Positions 33,874 through 43,960 of a stretch of 64,000 nucleotides of DNA are shown one piece after another. The translations under genes and the position numbers were made by a program. Under the pieces are notes generated by a model. The model was not told the DNA's origin. It was given only the letters and a program-made list of their open reading frames with translations, and searched no databases. The first letter of the stretch is position 1. Each line of letters begins with the position of its first letter. Source of the stretch: Ruminococcus sp. OA3. GTDB taxonomy: Bacteria > Bacillota > Clostridia > Lachnospirales > Lachnospiraceae. The stretch lies in contig NZ_JAKNTO010000001.1 of NCBI RefSeq assembly GCF_022440845.1, positions 3,720,001 to 3,784,000 on the forward strand, in the 5' to 3' direction.

Positions 33874-36465
33874 TTACATTACATTCTGTACAGCAGCCTT
33901 CAGTTCATTGTCTTCTTCATCAATGAAGATCACATCGCCTGCCTTTACATCTCCCGACAATATCCTTTTTGCAGCTAGCGTCTCTACATGTTTCTGCAGA
34001 TAGCGCTTCAACGGGCGGGCTCCGTATACGGGATCATAACCACCCTCGATCACATGCTCTTTTGCAGCATCTGACAATGTGATGGACAGTTCCTGGTCAT
34101 GAAGTCTCCTGTTCAGTTCATCCATCAGCAGATCTACGATCCTGCCGATATTCTCTTTCGTCAGCGGCTTAAACAGAATAATTTCGTCAAGACGGTTCAG
34201 AAACTCCGGCCTGAAGTGCGCCCGCAGATCCTGATTTACCATCTCTGCACATTCCTCTCTTATCTCTCCACTCTCTGTAATGCCTTCCAGCAGATAGGAG
34301 GAACCGATATTTGATGTCATAATCAGTATCGTATTTTTAAAATCTACAGTTCTTCCCTGTGAATCTGTGATCCTGCCGTCGTCCAGGACCTGCAGAAGTA
34401 CATTGAAGACATCCGGATGCGCTTTTTCGATCTCGTCAAACAGCACGACCGAATATGGTTTTCTGCGAACCGCCTCTGTCAGCTGTCCGCCTTCCTCATA
34501 ACCGACGTATCCCGGAGGCGCTCCGATCAGTCTGGACACAGAATATTTCTCCATATATTCACTCATATCGATGCGGACCATATTCTGTTCATCGTCAAAC
34601 AGATTCAGTGCCAGTGTCTTCGCCAGCTCTGTTTTTCCGACTCCTGTAGGTCCGAGGAACAGGAATGAACCGATCGGCTTTGTAGGGTCTTTAATGCCCG
34701 CCTTTGAGCGGATGATCGCATCCGTCACTTTACTCACAGCTTCATCCTGTCCAATCACCCGCTCATGAAGGATATCTTCCAGACCCAGAATCTTGCTGCG
34801 CTCACCTTCTGTGAGTTTCGCGACAGGAATTCCGGTCCACCGTGATACGATTCTGGCAATTTCCTCATCGGTCACACTCTCATGCACCAGAGACAGATCG
34901 GCATCTTTCACCCGTTCTTCTTCGATGCGCAGCTGCTCCTGCAGTTTTGGCAGTTCCCCGTACTGCAGCTCTGCTGCCTTTTCCAGGTCGTAGTCTCTCT
35001 GTGCCTTCTGAATCCTCTGGTTCATTTCCTCAATCTGTTCACGCAGTTTTGAAAGTTTGTCTACTGAAGTTTTTTCATTCTCCCACTGTGCTTTCTGCGC
35101 ATTAAACTCGTCTTTCAGTTCCGCCAGTTCACGCTGCAGATGATTCAGACGATCGAGGCTCAGCTTATCCGTTTCTTTTTTAAGCGCCGCCTCCTCAATT
35201 TCCATCTGCATGATCTTTCTCTGCAGTTCATCGAGCTCTGCAGGCAGTGAATCCAGCTCTGTCTTGATCAGAGCGCACGCTTCATCTACAAGGTCGATCG
35301 CCTTATCCGGCAGGAAACGGTCTGATATATAACGCTGTGACAGAGTCGCCGCTGCAACAAGCGCACCGTCGGTTATCTTAACTCCGTGATATACCTCATA
35401 CCGTTCTTTCAGTCCGCGAAGGATAGAAATCGTGTCTTCCACACTCGGCTCATCCACCATAACCGGCTGGAACCTGCGCTCCAAAGCCGCATCCTTCTCA
35501 ATATACTGCCTGTATTCATCGAGTGTAGTGGCACCTATACAGTGCAGCTCGCCGCGTGCCAGCATAGGTTTCAGCATATTGCCTGCGTCCATCGCCCCTT
35601 CTGTCTTGCCGGCTCCCACGATCAGATGAAGTTCATCGATAAATAAGATGATTCTGCCTTCACTCTTACGCACTTCCTCCAGCACCGCTTTCAGACGCTC
35701 CTCAAACTCGCCGCGATATTTTGCTCCCGCCACAAGTGCCCCCATGTCCAGAGCAAATATTTTCTTATCTTTCAGTCCTTCCGGCACATCACCGCGAACA
35801 ATACGCTGTGCCAGCCCTTCCACAACTGCTGTCTTTCCGACTCCGGGTTCACCTATCAGTACCGGGTTGTTTTTTGTCTTCCTGGACAGGATACGGATTA
35901 CATTTCGGATTTCAGAATCACGTCCGATCACCGGGTCCAGTTTCTGGTCTCTGGCTTTGTCCACCAGATCTTCTCCATATTTATTCAGTGTATCATATGT
36001 CGCTTCCGGATTATCACTCGTGACACGCTGATTACCGCGAACCGTACTCAGTGCCTGTAAAAAGCGCTCCTTCGTAATTCCATATTCCCTGAAAAGTTCC
36101 TTCACAGCCGGGCTCGGATGCTTCAGCATGGACAGAAAGAGATGTTCTACAGAGACATATTCGTCTCCCATATGCTTTGCTTCGTCCTCAGCCCCAACCA
36201 AAGTTTTATTCAGATACTGTCCAATATATGGATTTCCACCCGACACTTTCGTTCTCGCTTCAATCGCCTGTTCCACACGGTTCAGGAAATGTTCTTTCTG
36301 GATTTCCATCTTTTCTATCATTTTCAGTATCAGACTGTCTTCCTGTTTCAAAAGATTGTACAGTAAATGCTCCTGTTCAATCTCCTGATTGCCAAACTCG
36401 TATGCTGTTTTTTCAAGGTCCTGTACCGCCTGTAATGATTTCTGTGTAAATTTACTGATATTCAT
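33874..36465 (-). CDS. clpB: ClpB protein disaggregase
   Basis: This 863-residue Hsp100 protein has an N-terminal Clp repeat domain ([25 protein letters not shown]...), a first AAA+ domain (Walker [14 protein letters not shown] near 205), the coiled-coil M domain (about residues 410-520) that sets ClpB apart from ClpA and ClpC, and a second AAA+ domain (Walker [14 protein letters not shown] near 600). It pulls proteins out of aggregates together with DnaK. The start has GGAGGGAG. No CIRCE palindrome or exact CtsR box is seen between the promoter and the start. Confidence 0.97.
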   Translation of the reverse strand: MNISKFTQKSLQAVQDLEKTAYEFGNQEIEQEHLLYNLLKQEDSLILKMIEKMEIQKEHFLNRVEQAIEARTKVSGGNPYIGQYLNKTLVGAEDEAKHMGDEYVSVEHLFLSMLKHPSPAVKELFREYGITKERFLQALSTVRGNQRVTSDNPEATYDTLNKYGEDLVDKARDQKLDPVIGRDSEIRNVIRILSRKTKNNPVLIGEPGVGKTAVVEGLAQRIVRGDVPEGLKDKKIFALDMGALVAGAKYRGEFEERLKAVLEEVRKSEGRIILFIDELHLIVGAGKTEGAMDAGNMLKPMLARGELHCIGATTLDEYRQYIEKDAALERRFQPVMVDEPSVEDTISILRGLKERYEVYHGVKITDGALVAAATLSQRYISDRFLPDKAIDLVDEACALIKTELDSLPAELDELQRKIMQMEIEEAALKKETDKLSLDRLNHLQRELAELKDEFNAQKAQWENEKTSVDKLSKLREQIEEMNQRIQKAQRDYDLEKAAELQYGELPKLQEQLRIEEERVKDADLSLVHESVTDEEIARIVSRWTGIPVAKLTEGERSKILGLEDILHERVIGQDEAVSKVTDAIIRSKAGIKDPTKPIGSFLFLGPTGVGKTELAKTLALNLFDDEQNMVRIDMSEYMEKYSVSRLIGAPPGYVGYEEGGQLTEAVRRKPYSVVLFDEIEKAHPDVFNVLLQVLDDGRITDSQGRTVDFKNTILIMTSNIGSSYLLEGITESGEIREECAEMVNQDLRAHFRPEFLNRLDEIILFKPLTKENIGRIVDLLMDELNRRLHDQELSITLSDAAKEHVIEGGYDPVYGARPLKRYLQKHVETLAAKRILSGDVKAGDVIFIDEEDNELKAAVQNVM

Positions 36466-36536
36466 AATACTCCCTCCTGTCTATTTCCAAAACAGTATTC
36501 TCTTACCGTCTCATGATTTTTGTTTGTTCTATAACT

Positions 36537-36564
36537 ACTATAACACATATTTTTTAAATTGCAA
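36537..36564 (-). promoter_or_regulatory. clpB promoter
   Basis: TTGCAA (36559-36564), 16 bp, TATAGT (36537-36542) on the minus strand, with a 65-nt untranslated leader. Confidence 0.6.
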
Positions 36565-36603
36565 GCTTTTTTTGCTGCAACTTTAATTTTCTTATTGCAC
36601 AAA

Positions 36604-36638
36604 AATAACGGTATGACCTTTCCGGCCATACCGTTATT
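36604..36638 (-). terminator. Terminator of the NlpC/P60 gene
   Basis: A perfect 12-bp stem, AATAACGGTATG with its complement, loop of 11, followed by T5 on the minus strand. Confidence 0.85.
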
Positions 36639-36653
36639 ATCTTTCATTTACTA

Positions 36654-38078
36654 TCAGATTACACGTCTTACTGCAAGAATTGTTCTGTATGCAGCATTTC
36701 CGCTGATTTTAATTCCATCTCTCTCATTGCTGGCATGTACAATGGAACCGCCGCCCATGTAGATCGCAACATGCCCTGAATAACAGATGATATCTCCCGG
36801 CATAGCCTGTGAGTAAGATACGCCTGTCCCGCAGGATCTCATTGCAGATGAGGAATGAGGAAGTGAGACGCCGAATTTTTCATATACTTTCATAATAAAT
36901 CCGGAACAGTCTGCACCGTTTGTCAGACTTTCGCCGCCCCATACATATGGATTTCCTACAAACTGAGTAGCATAGTTGACAACCGACTGCCCCGTGCCGC
37001 TGTAAGAAACATCGCCTGATGAATCGCTGTCATCATCATAACTGCTATCGTCATTCTCTTCATAACTGCTGTCATCGGATGAATCTTCACTGCCATTGTC
37101 GTCACTGTCATCATTGTCGTAGCTGCTGTTATCATCACTTTCATCGTCATGACTGCTATTATCGGATGATGCGTTATCGCTGTCTTCAGATGAATCATTG
37201 TCGTCATAAGAAGAATCATGATTGGAAGATTCATCAGAGCTGTCTTCCTCATCATTTGACTCAGCTTCTGCCTGTCTGGCTGCTTCAGCTGCCGCTTCTT
37301 TTCTTGCCGCCTCAGCTGCTGCCTTTCTGGCTGCCTCTTCTGCTGCTTTGCGTTTTGCTTCTTCGATCTGAGCCAGTTCGGCTGTCTGCTGCTCAATCAG
37401 AGCTTTGTACTGTGCTGCCTGCTGTTCTGCTACAGCAATCTGATTTGCATAGTCTGATGAAGTTGCTTTCTTTTCTTCCAGCGCTGATTCGAGTGCTGTT
37501 TCCTGTTCTTTATAGTCATTCTGCATAACTTCCAGGTCAGCTTTCTCTGTTGCCAGCTGGTTTCCAAGATCTGTCACCTGCTGTACAGTTTCTTTATACT
37601 CTTCCAGCTTATCTCTGTCGTAATCATAAAGCTGCTGTGTGTATTCAGCCTTATTCAGCATGGCGGACACATTTTCCTCTGAGAGGACCATCTGTGCCCA
37701 TCCTGATGAACCACCGTTGCGATATATGTAATCCATACGAGTCTTCATATCTTCGTACTGCTTGTCCCGCGTTGCCTCTGCTTCCTGCAGTTTGGCCTTT
37801 GTTTCTTCAATCTCAGCCTGTTTCTGAGAAATTTCTTCTGTCAGCACATCGATAGCAACCATAATGTCTACCAGCTGAGCGTCCATCTGATCGATCTCTG
37901 CCTGCAGAGCTTCTTTCTGTACTTCCAAATTGTAAATCTGACTGTTCGTCGCTTCAAGCTGACTGCTTGTAGCCGCTTTCTCATTTCTTAAATCAGATTC
38001 TCTGTCAGCCAGTGCCGGTACAACCTGCATTGACGATATAACTATGGCCAAAAACAGACATAAGAATTTTTTCTTCAT
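36654..38078 (-). CDS. Secreted NlpC/P60 endopeptidase with coiled coil and Ser/Asp linker
   Basis: A 474-residue secreted protein. It has a signal peptide (cut near ALADRE, residue 24), a long coiled coil (about 25-230, typical of CwlO/PcsB-type wall hydrolases), an Ala/Lys/Glu-rich helix, and a linker of about 90 residues that is almost only Ser, Asp, Glu and Asn. The C-terminal NlpC/P60 domain starts near 360 (YATQFVGNPYVWGGESL). The catalytic Cys is in GADCSGFIM and the His in YSGHVAIYMGGG. It should cut the D-gamma-glutamyl bond in peptidoglycan stem peptides. The coiled coil in such proteins docks to FtsEX for activation; here that is inference. The acidic linker may bind divalent cations. 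Confidence 0.92.
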   Translation of the reverse strand: MKKKFLCLFLAIVISSMQVVPALADRESDLRNEKAATSSQLEATNSQIYNLEVQKEALQAEIDQMDAQLVDIMVAIDVLTEEISQKQAEIEETKAKLQEAEATRDKQYEDMKTRMDYIYRNGGSSGWAQMVLSEENVSAMLNKAEYTQQLYDYDRDKLEEYKETVQQVTDLGNQLATEKADLEVMQNDYKEQETALESALEEKKATSSDYANQIAVAEQQAAQYKALIEQQTAELAQIEEAKRKAAEEAARKAAAEAARKEAAAEAARQAEAESNDEEDSSDESSNHDSSYDDNDSSEDSDNASSDNSSHDDESDDNSSYDNDDSDDNGSEDSSDDSSYEENDDSSYDDDSDSSGDVSYSGTGQSVVNYATQFVGNPYVWGGESLTNGADCSGFIMKVYEKFGVSLPHSSSAMRSCGTGVSYSQAMPGDIICYSGHVAIYMGGGSIVHASNERDGIKISGNAAYRTILAVRRVI

Positions 38079-38171
38079 ATCTCACGACTCCTTAAATTAC
38101 GATTTCATGTTTCGTTCCGTTATGTTTCATTCCCGTAATATTTATGAAACACTTTTTTCATTTCGTTTACA

Positions 38172-38200
38172 AGTGTACCACATAATTTACATAAAAGCAA
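38172..38200 (-). promoter_or_regulatory. Promoter of the NlpC/P60 gene
   Basis: TTGCTT (38195-38200), 17 bp, TACACT (38172-38177). The leader holds an inverted repeat, GTTTCAT/ATGAAAC (about 38126-38152), with a third partial copy of GAAACAT. Confidence 0.55.
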
Positions 38201-38225
38201 CCATAAAATGTAATTTAAGGCATTC

Positions 38226-39293
38226 TTACTCATCGAAACTTAACGCAATATTCGCTATTTCACCGTCTTTTTCCTGCAGATTCTTAATCTTATCTTCTGA
38301 CACTTTAACTTCCTCATCCACAATTTTTGTAACAATTAGATTGTAGTCATCCGCCGTAAAATTTTGAAACGAGGAGTTTTCCAGGTTCAGGCCGACTCCA
38401 TCGTTCGAAAGATCCATTACTTCCTGTTTTTTACCCTGAAAATCCTTTCCAAATGCCCCGCCGAGTGTATTATAGATAACGTCGTTTACACTTTTTACAG
38501 CTGAAGTCAGAACCGCGGCGGAGACCTGTGACTGATCTGTATCAGACGCGATCACTTTGCCGTTTTTTTGTTCCGCCGCTTTTATGACAGCTGTACCGAT
38601 CGAACCTCCATTTGAAAAGATCACTTCACAGCCATTCTCAAACCAGTCTCCCGCCACAGCCATAATTGCAGGTGAAATTTCATTTGTTCCCATATAACTG
38701 TACCGAAGCTGAACCGCGTCTTTCTCAAGTTTCATCTCAGATGCTGCATAGTTTGCCCCCTGGACAAAACCGCTTCCGTAAAGCTCAATGCTTTCTTCCT
38801 CCTGTCCCCCCATGAATCCCAGATTCTTATAACCTTCTTTCACAGCAGCATACCCCGCAAGAAATCCAGCCTGCGCTTCATTATAAACAATTGCATGAGT
38901 ATTCCTTCTGAGTTTTGCCTTGCCGCCCTTTTCCTTACGCGGTGCACCATCCAGAATAATAAATTTAACTTTCTTATATTTTTTCTGCATCGTATACAGT
39001 GGCACTTCAAATTCTTCGCCGTATCCGATGACAACCTGAGCCCCTGCGTCAGCAGCTTCCTTTACTGCTACCATATAATCATCCGATGTGTTTTTTGCCA
39101 CACTGTGAGTCGACAGCAGAAGTCCGTTTTCAGCCGCGTACTGCTGTGCAGATTCTTTAATCGCATTCGTCATATCACCTTCCTGCGATGCCTCCGTTAT
39201 AATGGCAATGTCTTCCGTACTTTCCTTCTTCTCACACCCGCTGACTGATATCATGATCAGCAGCAGTGCCGTCATCCCTAAATATTTCTTCAT
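38226..39293 (-). CDS. BMP family (PnrA-like) nucleoside-binding lipoprotein
   Basis: A 355-residue lipoprotein with signal peptide and lipobox (SVSGC, Cys20). The binding fold matches BMP/Med/PnrA: QVVIGYGEEFEVPLYTMQKKY, FIILDGAPR, YNEAQAGFLAGYAAVKEGYKNLGFMGGQ. PnrA-type proteins capture purine or pyrimidine nucleosides for ABC importers. It is the last gene of cdd - pdp - BMP, so a nucleoside ligand is likely. No permease or ATPase is encoded next to it, so the importer core must be elsewhere. Confidence 0.9.
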   Translation of the reverse strand: MKKYLGMTALLLIMISVSGCEKKESTEDIAIITEASQEGDMTNAIKESAQQYAAENGLLLSTHSVAKNTSDDYMVAVKEAADAGAQVVIGYGEEFEVPLYTMQKKYKKVKFIILDGAPRKEKGGKAKLRRNTHAIVYNEAQAGFLAGYAAVKEGYKNLGFMGGQEEESIELYGSGFVQGANYAASEMKLEKDAVQLRYSYMGTNEISPAIMAVAGDWFENGCEVIFSNGGSIGTAVIKAAEQKNGKVIASDTDQSQVSAAVLTSAVKSVNDVIYNTLGGAFGKDFQGKKQEVMDLSNDGVGLNLENSSFQNFTADDYNLIVTKIVDEEVKVSEDKIKNLQEKDGEIANIALSFDE

Positions 39294-39307
39294 CTTTTGT
39301 CCCCTTT

Positions 39308-40639
39308 TTATTTATCCTGGTAAATTCGTACTCCGTTCCGGTCTACCACAGCCAAAATCAGCGGGATCTTTTCAGGAGGCTTCTCCTCGATCTCCACGGC
39401 AGCCAGCAGGCGCACAGCAGCGGCTTTGGCCAGGTCTTTCCGTGACGTATGCAGAACAGCGACTGTCTCCCCTTTTGTCACTTTGTCTCCAGTTTTTTTT
39501 CTCATTACAATTCCCGCCGAAAAATCAATACGGCTTTCTTTTGTCTCACGTCCTGCTCCGAGTATGCAGGAAACTGCTCCGCATTCCTGAGCATCCATGT
39601 GAACGATATAACCATCTTTTTCTGCTTTCACCTCATATAAAATGGACGCCTTTTGAAACAGTTCCGGATGGTACAGCACCGAGGCATCTCCGCCCTGAGC
39701 AGTTACCATCTCCGCAAATTTTTCCATCGCTGTCCCATTTTCAATAGCCTTCTTTGCTTTTCTCTTACACTCCGGGACTGTCCCGATCCCTGCCAGCTCC
39801 ATCATATGTGCGGCTAACTCTATACAGATCCTTGTCAGATCATCCGGTCCGCGTCCCTGAAGTGTCTCTGCTGCTTCCGCCACTTCCAGAGAGTTACCTA
39901 TACAATTCCCAAGCGGCAGATCCATATCTGTGATCAGTGCGGTCACTCTTCTGCCTGCCCGTTCACCGATCGCTGACATTTTCTGCGCGAGGGCGACGGC
40001 GTCTTCCGAAGTTTTCATAAATGCGCCGCTCCCCACCTTGACATCAAGCAGTATACAGTCGCTTCCCGCCGCCAGCTTTTTACTCATGATCGATGCGGCT
40101 ATCAGCGGTATGCTCTCGACTGTCGCGGTCACATCTCTGAGTGCATATATTTTTTTATCAGCAGGCGCAAGATTGCCCGACTGTCCGATCACACTGATTC
40201 CATGACGTTTTACAATATCGATAAACCTGGTCCGTTCGATGCTGGTCTGGTATCCCGGTATGGATTCCAGCTTATCTACCGTTCCTCCGGTATGACCAAG
40301 CCCCCGGCCTGACATCTTGGCGATCCTGACTCCGCAGGCAGCCGCGATCGGCGCCGCAATCAGCGTCGTTTTATCACCGACGCCTCCGGTAGAGTGTTTA
40401 TCCACTGTAATGCCTGAGATCTCTGACAGATCCACCATATCCCCCGAATGTGCCATGATATCTGTGAGATCTGCCAGCTCCTCATCTGTCATGCCCTGAA
40501 AGTAGATAGCCATCAGCATAGCCGCCATCTGATAATCCGGTATCTCGTCCTTTACATACCCCTGAATCATATAGGAGATTTCTTCTCTTGCCAGCGTTTT
40601 GTTATCACGCTTTTTTACTATCAAATCATACATCCGCAT
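39308..40639 (-). CDS. pdp: Pyrimidine-nucleoside phosphorylase
   Basis: A 443-residue enzyme of the thymidine/pyrimidine-nucleoside phosphorylase family. It splits uridine, thymidine or deoxyuridine with phosphate into base and (deoxy)ribose-1-phosphate. The family signature GRGLGHTGGTVDKLESIPGYQ appears near residue 110. The phosphate-binding region (VDKHSTGGVGDKTTL, about 81-95) and the C-terminal domain are present, and the length agrees. It lies between cdd and the BMP lipoprotein in one salvage operon. It could be called deoA; I prefer pdp because Firmicutes members act on both uridine and thymidine. Confidence 0.94.
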   Translation of the reverse strand: MRMYDLIVKKRDNKTLAREEISYMIQGYVKDEIPDYQMAAMLMAIYFQGMTDEELADLTDIMAHSGDMVDLSEISGITVDKHSTGGVGDKTTLIAAPIAAACGVRIAKMSGRGLGHTGGTVDKLESIPGYQTSIERTRFIDIVKRHGISVIGQSGNLAPADKKIYALRDVTATVESIPLIAASIMSKKLAAGSDCILLDVKVGSGAFMKTSEDAVALAQKMSAIGERAGRRVTALITDMDLPLGNCIGNSLEVAEAAETLQGRGPDDLTRICIELAAHMMELAGIGTVPECKRKAKKAIENGTAMEKFAEMVTAQGGDASVLYHPELFQKASILYEVKAEKDGYIVHMDAQECGAVSCILGAGRETKESRIDFSAGIVMRKKTGDKVTKGETVAVLHTSRKDLAKAAAVRLLAAVEIEEKPPEKIPLILAVVDRNGVRIYQDK

Positions 40640-40644
40640 AATAA

Positions 40645-40700
40645 AAGCCCTCTCTTTTTACCATTATAGAGATAACCGGCAAAAAAGGGAAGGGCTTTTT
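40645..40700 (-). other. Long hairpin between cdd and pdp
   Basis: AAAAGCCCT...CTTTTTACC pairs with GGCAAAAAAGGGAAGGGCTTTT, with mismatches. Possibly an attenuator or mRNA-stability element between the two genes. Confidence 0.4.
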
Positions 40701-40710
40701 GATTACATTT

Positions 40711-41124
40711 TTATTGCAGATTATTTCGTGAAAACTGCAGCGGCAGAAGTTCTTTCAGTGTATATTCTTCATATTTCGTCTCTGATCTGGCCAGAATCAC
40801 CCGCAGGTCTCCATCTGAGAATTCTGACAGAACCTGCCTGCATACACCACATGGTGCACACAATTCCCGCTCATTTTCCCTGCCTTCCAGATTCCCTGCG
40901 ATCGCGATCGCCAGAAATCTGCGTCTGCCTTCCGACACCGCTTTGAAGACAGCTGTACGTTCAGCACAGTTCGCGGCAGAATATGCGGCATTTTCAACGT
41001 TGCACCCGGTGTAAATGCTTCCGTCCGCACACAGAAGTGCCGCACCGACCCGAAATCTGGAATACGGAGCGTATGCCTGCCCCTGTGCTTCGATCGCCTG
41101 TTTAATTAAAAAGCTTGAATCCAT
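40711..41124 (-). CDS. cdd: Cytidine deaminase
   Basis: A 137-residue homotetramer-type cytidine deaminase that turns cytidine and deoxycytidine into uridine and deoxyuridine. The zinc site is seen as NCAERTA (zinc Cys and proton-shuttle Glu) and PCGVCRQ (two zinc Cys). FRVGAALL and TGCNVENAAY bind the nucleoside. The start has GGAGG. First gene of the nucleoside salvage operon, whose product feeds pdp. Confidence 0.95.
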   Translation of the reverse strand: MDSSFLIKQAIEAQGQAYAPYSRFRVGAALLCADGSIYTGCNVENAAYSAANCAERTAVFKAVSEGRRRFLAIAIAGNLEGRENERELCAPCGVCRQVLSEFSDGDLRVILARSETKYEEYTLKELLPLQFSRNNLQ

Positions 41125-41163
41125 GTCAGACCTCCGTCATTTTCTCTCAACTGATCTGAGACT

Positions 41164-41192
41164 ATTATATCGTTATCCCAGATGGATTACAA
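41164..41192 (-). promoter_or_regulatory. Promoter of the cdd-pdp-BMP operon
   Basis: TTGTAA (41187-41192), 17 bp, TATAAT (41164-41169) on the minus strand, with a 30-nt leader. Confidence 0.7.
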
Positions 41193-41299
41193 TGCTTAAA
41201 TAATGGCTTCTGAGTCAACAAAAGACGAAGCGGGAGTTAAATTCAATTCCACGCACATATCTTCCATATCATGAGGAATGTCAGCAGAACTCAAAAAAA

Positions 41300-41339
41300 G
41301 AAAGCAGATTGCCCATATCAAAATCGGTAATCCGCTTTC
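41300..41339 (-). terminator. Terminator of the first wall-binding hydrolase gene
   Basis: GAAAGC(A)GATT pairs with AATC(C)GCTTTC, followed on the minus strand by a T7 run. Confidence 0.8.
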
Positions 41340-41352
41340 CCTTAATTAACAC

Positions 41353-43791
41353 TTACACTAAATCCGCCAGGATCTGAGCCGCAGTTTTCTTGGCGTACCC
41401 ATCCGGATCACTCAGCATCCTGGACCCGCTGAGATCCCATCGAAATCTGTGAAGCCCTTCCGAACCCGGACCATATAAGTACGGCGTGATATTACATACC
41501 GGTGAAAGCTCCGGTTTATTAGCAGATGATGATCTGAACTTCTTCATATATTCCTTTGCGAGTCTGATCGCCTCGCTGTTCTGATTGTTTCCTTTCGTGA
41601 CGGTTCCGCTGATCTGTACGCCTGCCTGCGGTGTGCAGTGCAGAATCACATAGCTGCCGTCACTGCATTTTCCCAGTACGATCCAGACATGTCCATCATA
41701 ACCGACCACATCACCTGGCATAAAGGATGCAGAAGTCGTACGGTCCACATAGCTTCCCCAGCCATTGTTTCCATACAGGCGAGGAGTGTCTCCGGAGATT
41801 GTAGTACAGCTCTGCTGATTGCTCTTTGTATTCACCGTATTATAGACTGACCAGCCCACATACCCTGAACAGTCCAGTCCCTTCTTGTATTGGTAGCGGT
41901 ATTGATCATAGTTATAATTTTTATTCTGAGAATTGTAGAACTTTTTCCAGTTTGGATTCACTCCAATCCGGACCGCATCGCCGCCTGTCCAGTCATCATG
42001 GCCTCCTCCCCAGATATACAGGGTTGTCCCCACCGGTTTCAGCGCATTGGCGAGAAACGCTTTGAGCGTCCTGCTCTGTATCGCGGCACCATTGGGGCCC
42101 AGCACAATCCCATCAACGGTAGTGTTACGGCGCATCCTGCCGTCAGTGCCGAAATAATACTTACTGCCCTCAATCGTCCGCCAGCCCGTATACATCTTCC
42201 CGATATTTCCATCGGCGTTTCCCTTCTGGAAGTAATAGGTGTGGTTGTTCAGCGTCCGCCAGCCGGTGTACATCTGTCCCTTTTGGCCATAGTCTCCGCC
42301 TATCTGAAAATAATGGGTGTTTTTCCCGAGCGTCCGAAAACCAGTATACAGTTTTCCCCGCTCTCCGGCTTTTCCTCCGATCTGAAAATAGTATCGTTTG
42401 CCGTTCATCAGCCGCCAGCCGGTATTCAGTTTACCAACGTTTCCGTCAGCATTTCCCTGCTGGAAGTAATAAACCTTGTTGTTCATTGTCCGCCAGCCGG
42501 TATACATCTGGCCTTTTTGACCGGCTTTCCCGCCCATCTGAAAATAATAGGTATTTTCTCCGAGCGTCCTCCAGCCCGTATACATCTTTCCGCGCTCTCC
42601 GGTTTCTCCGCCCATCTGGAAGTAATAGACCTTGTCGTTGATCGTGCGCTGCCCGGTATACATTTTACCGATATTTCCATCGGCATTCCCTTTCTGGAAG
42701 TAATAAACTTTGTTGTTCATCGTCCTCCAGCCCGTATACATCTGGCCCTTCTGACCAGTTTCTCCGCCCATTTGGAAGTAGTGAATATTTTTTCCAAGCG
42801 TACGCCAGCCGGTATACATCTTCCCGCGCTCTCCGGCGCCTCCGCCCATCTGGAAATAATAGACCCTGCCGTTCATCGTACGCCAGCCGGTATACATTCT
42901 GCCGATATTTCCATCGGCGTTCCCTTTCTGGAAGTAATAAACTTTGTTGTTCATCGTCCTCCAGCCCGTATACATCTTTCCGCGCTCTCCGGTCCCTCCA
43001 CCGACCTGGAGATAATATGTATTGTTTCCGATCGTCTGCCAGCCGGTCCGCATCGCACCGGCATTTTTCCCCGACTTCTCAAAATAGTATCTTTTGTTAG
43101 ATATATCCTGCCAGCCGGTGTTCATCTTCCCTTCAACCGAACCCGACTCTTCAAAATAATAAGTGTTACCGGCTATATTCTGCCAGCCGGTCCGCATCGC
43201 TCCTTTCACCCCCGGAGCCCCTGTCTCCGTCAGATAATAGGTACCGCTTTTGATCGTGATCCAGCCTGTTTTGAGTCTGCCCCTTGAATCAAAATAATAC
43301 CAGTATTTACCGATCTCTTTCCATCCAGGCGAGGAATAGCTTCCATCTGAAAACCGATATCTGAGGTCACCGTTCGTCTCTGTGACCCATCCGGCTTTGA
43401 CCCGTGCAGCCAATAAATCTTCCGGCTCTTCAGCAGCCTCCACTTCTTCATCTTCAGGGACCACCGTGACCTCCGGTTCCTGGGTTACTTCCGGCGTCTC
43501 CACCGCCTGTGGTTCCTGCGTGATGTCCGGCTCCTCTGTCACCTCCGGCTGGGCTGTGACAGACGGATCCGGTTCTCCCGTCACCTCCGGCTCCTGCCCT
43601 TGTTCATCATCCGCCTCGGGAAGCTCCGTTCCTTCCTGAGCCTGCTCATCACTCTCTCCCTGTTCCAGCGCTGCCCGACCGTTATCCTGTTCCCCGAACA
43701 CCTGCTCGGGAACTGTCAAAACTGCCATACAAAAGATCAGTACGAATGCCAGAACACGTTTTACTCTGAGTTTATCATATCGTGGTGTCAA
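41353..43791 (-). CDS. Wall-binding repeat NlpC/P60-type hydrolase, longer paralog
   Basis: This protein of about 812 residues has a signal sequence (LAFVLIFCMAVLTVPEQVFG). A Pro/Glu/Val-rich stretch of xxPEVTxEPE repeats acts as a spacer. Then come about 17 wall-binding repeats of the TGWRTxNxKxYYFQxGN type (choline/glucan-binding family, alternating short and long units). The C-terminal amidase/peptidase domain is of NlpC/P60 type, with catalytic Cys in GLDCSGYVGW and His in GYDGHVWIVLG. The likely start is TTG at 43791 behind GAGAGGGG, since no ATG is in place; a TTG further up (43812) is within the leader. It probably stays bound to wall polymers and cuts peptidoglycan. It lies 170 bp downstream of its paralog. 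Confidence 0.88.
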   Translation of the reverse strand: MTPRYDKLRVKRVLAFVLIFCMAVLTVPEQVFGEQDNGRAALEQGESDEQAQEGTELPEADDEQGQEPEVTGEPDPSVTAQPEVTEEPDITQEPQAVETPEVTQEPEVTVVPEDEEVEAAEEPEDLLAARVKAGWVTETNGDLRYRFSDGSYSSPGWKEIGKYWYYFDSRGRLKTGWITIKSGTYYLTETGAPGVKGAMRTGWQNIAGNTYYFEESGSVEGKMNTGWQDISNKRYYFEKSGKNAGAMRTGWQTIGNNTYYLQVGGGTGERGKMYTGWRTMNNKVYYFQKGNADGNIGRMYTGWRTMNGRVYYFQMGGGAGERGKMYTGWRTLGKNIHYFQMGGETGQKGQMYTGWRTMNNKVYYFQKGNADGNIGKMYTGQRTINDKVYYFQMGGETGERGKMYTGWRTLGENTYYFQMGGKAGQKGQMYTGWRTMNNKVYYFQQGNADGNVGKLNTGWRLMNGKRYYFQIGGKAGERGKLYTGFRTLGKNTHYFQIGGDYGQKGQMYTGWRTLNNHTYYFQKGNADGNIGKMYTGWRTIEGSKYYFGTDGRMRRNTTVDGIVLGPNGAAIQSRTLKAFLANALKPVGTTLYIWGGGHDDWTGGDAVRIGVNPNWKKFYNSQNKNYNYDQYRYQYKKGLDCSGYVGWSVYNTVNTKSNQQSCTTISGDTPRLYGNNGWGSYVDRTTSASFMPGDVVGYDGHVWIVLGKCSDGSYVILHCTPQAGVQISGTVTKGNNQNSEAIRLAKEYMKKFRSSSANKPELSPVCNITPYLYGPGSEGLHRFRWDLSGSRMLSDPDGYAKKTAAQILADLV

Positions 43792-43901
43792 AATTAATTC
43801 CCCTCTCCCCAATCAGGATTATTTGTCTTTTTCTGACGTTTTGCAGTCTCTATTTTACGTTTATTATAAATAGATTACAATACCTTTTCAAAAAAATACA
43901 A

Positions 43902-43937
43902 AAGCAGATGATGGGAAATAATTCCAACCATCTGCTT
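43902..43937 (-). terminator. Terminator between the two wall-binding paralogs
   Basis: A perfect 9-bp stem, AAGCAGATG with its complement, followed by T4 and then T7 on the minus strand. Confidence 0.75.
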
Positions 43938-43960
43938 CGATTCCTTTATTCAAAATATGG

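Noticed and set aside
36466-36536. CIRCE element upstream of clpB
   Set aside because: No TTAGCACTC-N9-GAGTGCTAA-like repeat is present.
41198-41291. Short minus-strand frame starting TTG, ending near 41198
   Set aside because: It begins in the T run of a terminator, has no ribosome site and is only about 31 codons.
41890-43287. 465-codon plus-strand frame
   Set aside because: It mirrors the repeat array of the wall-binding gene on the other strand; the periodic DNA keeps the frame open.
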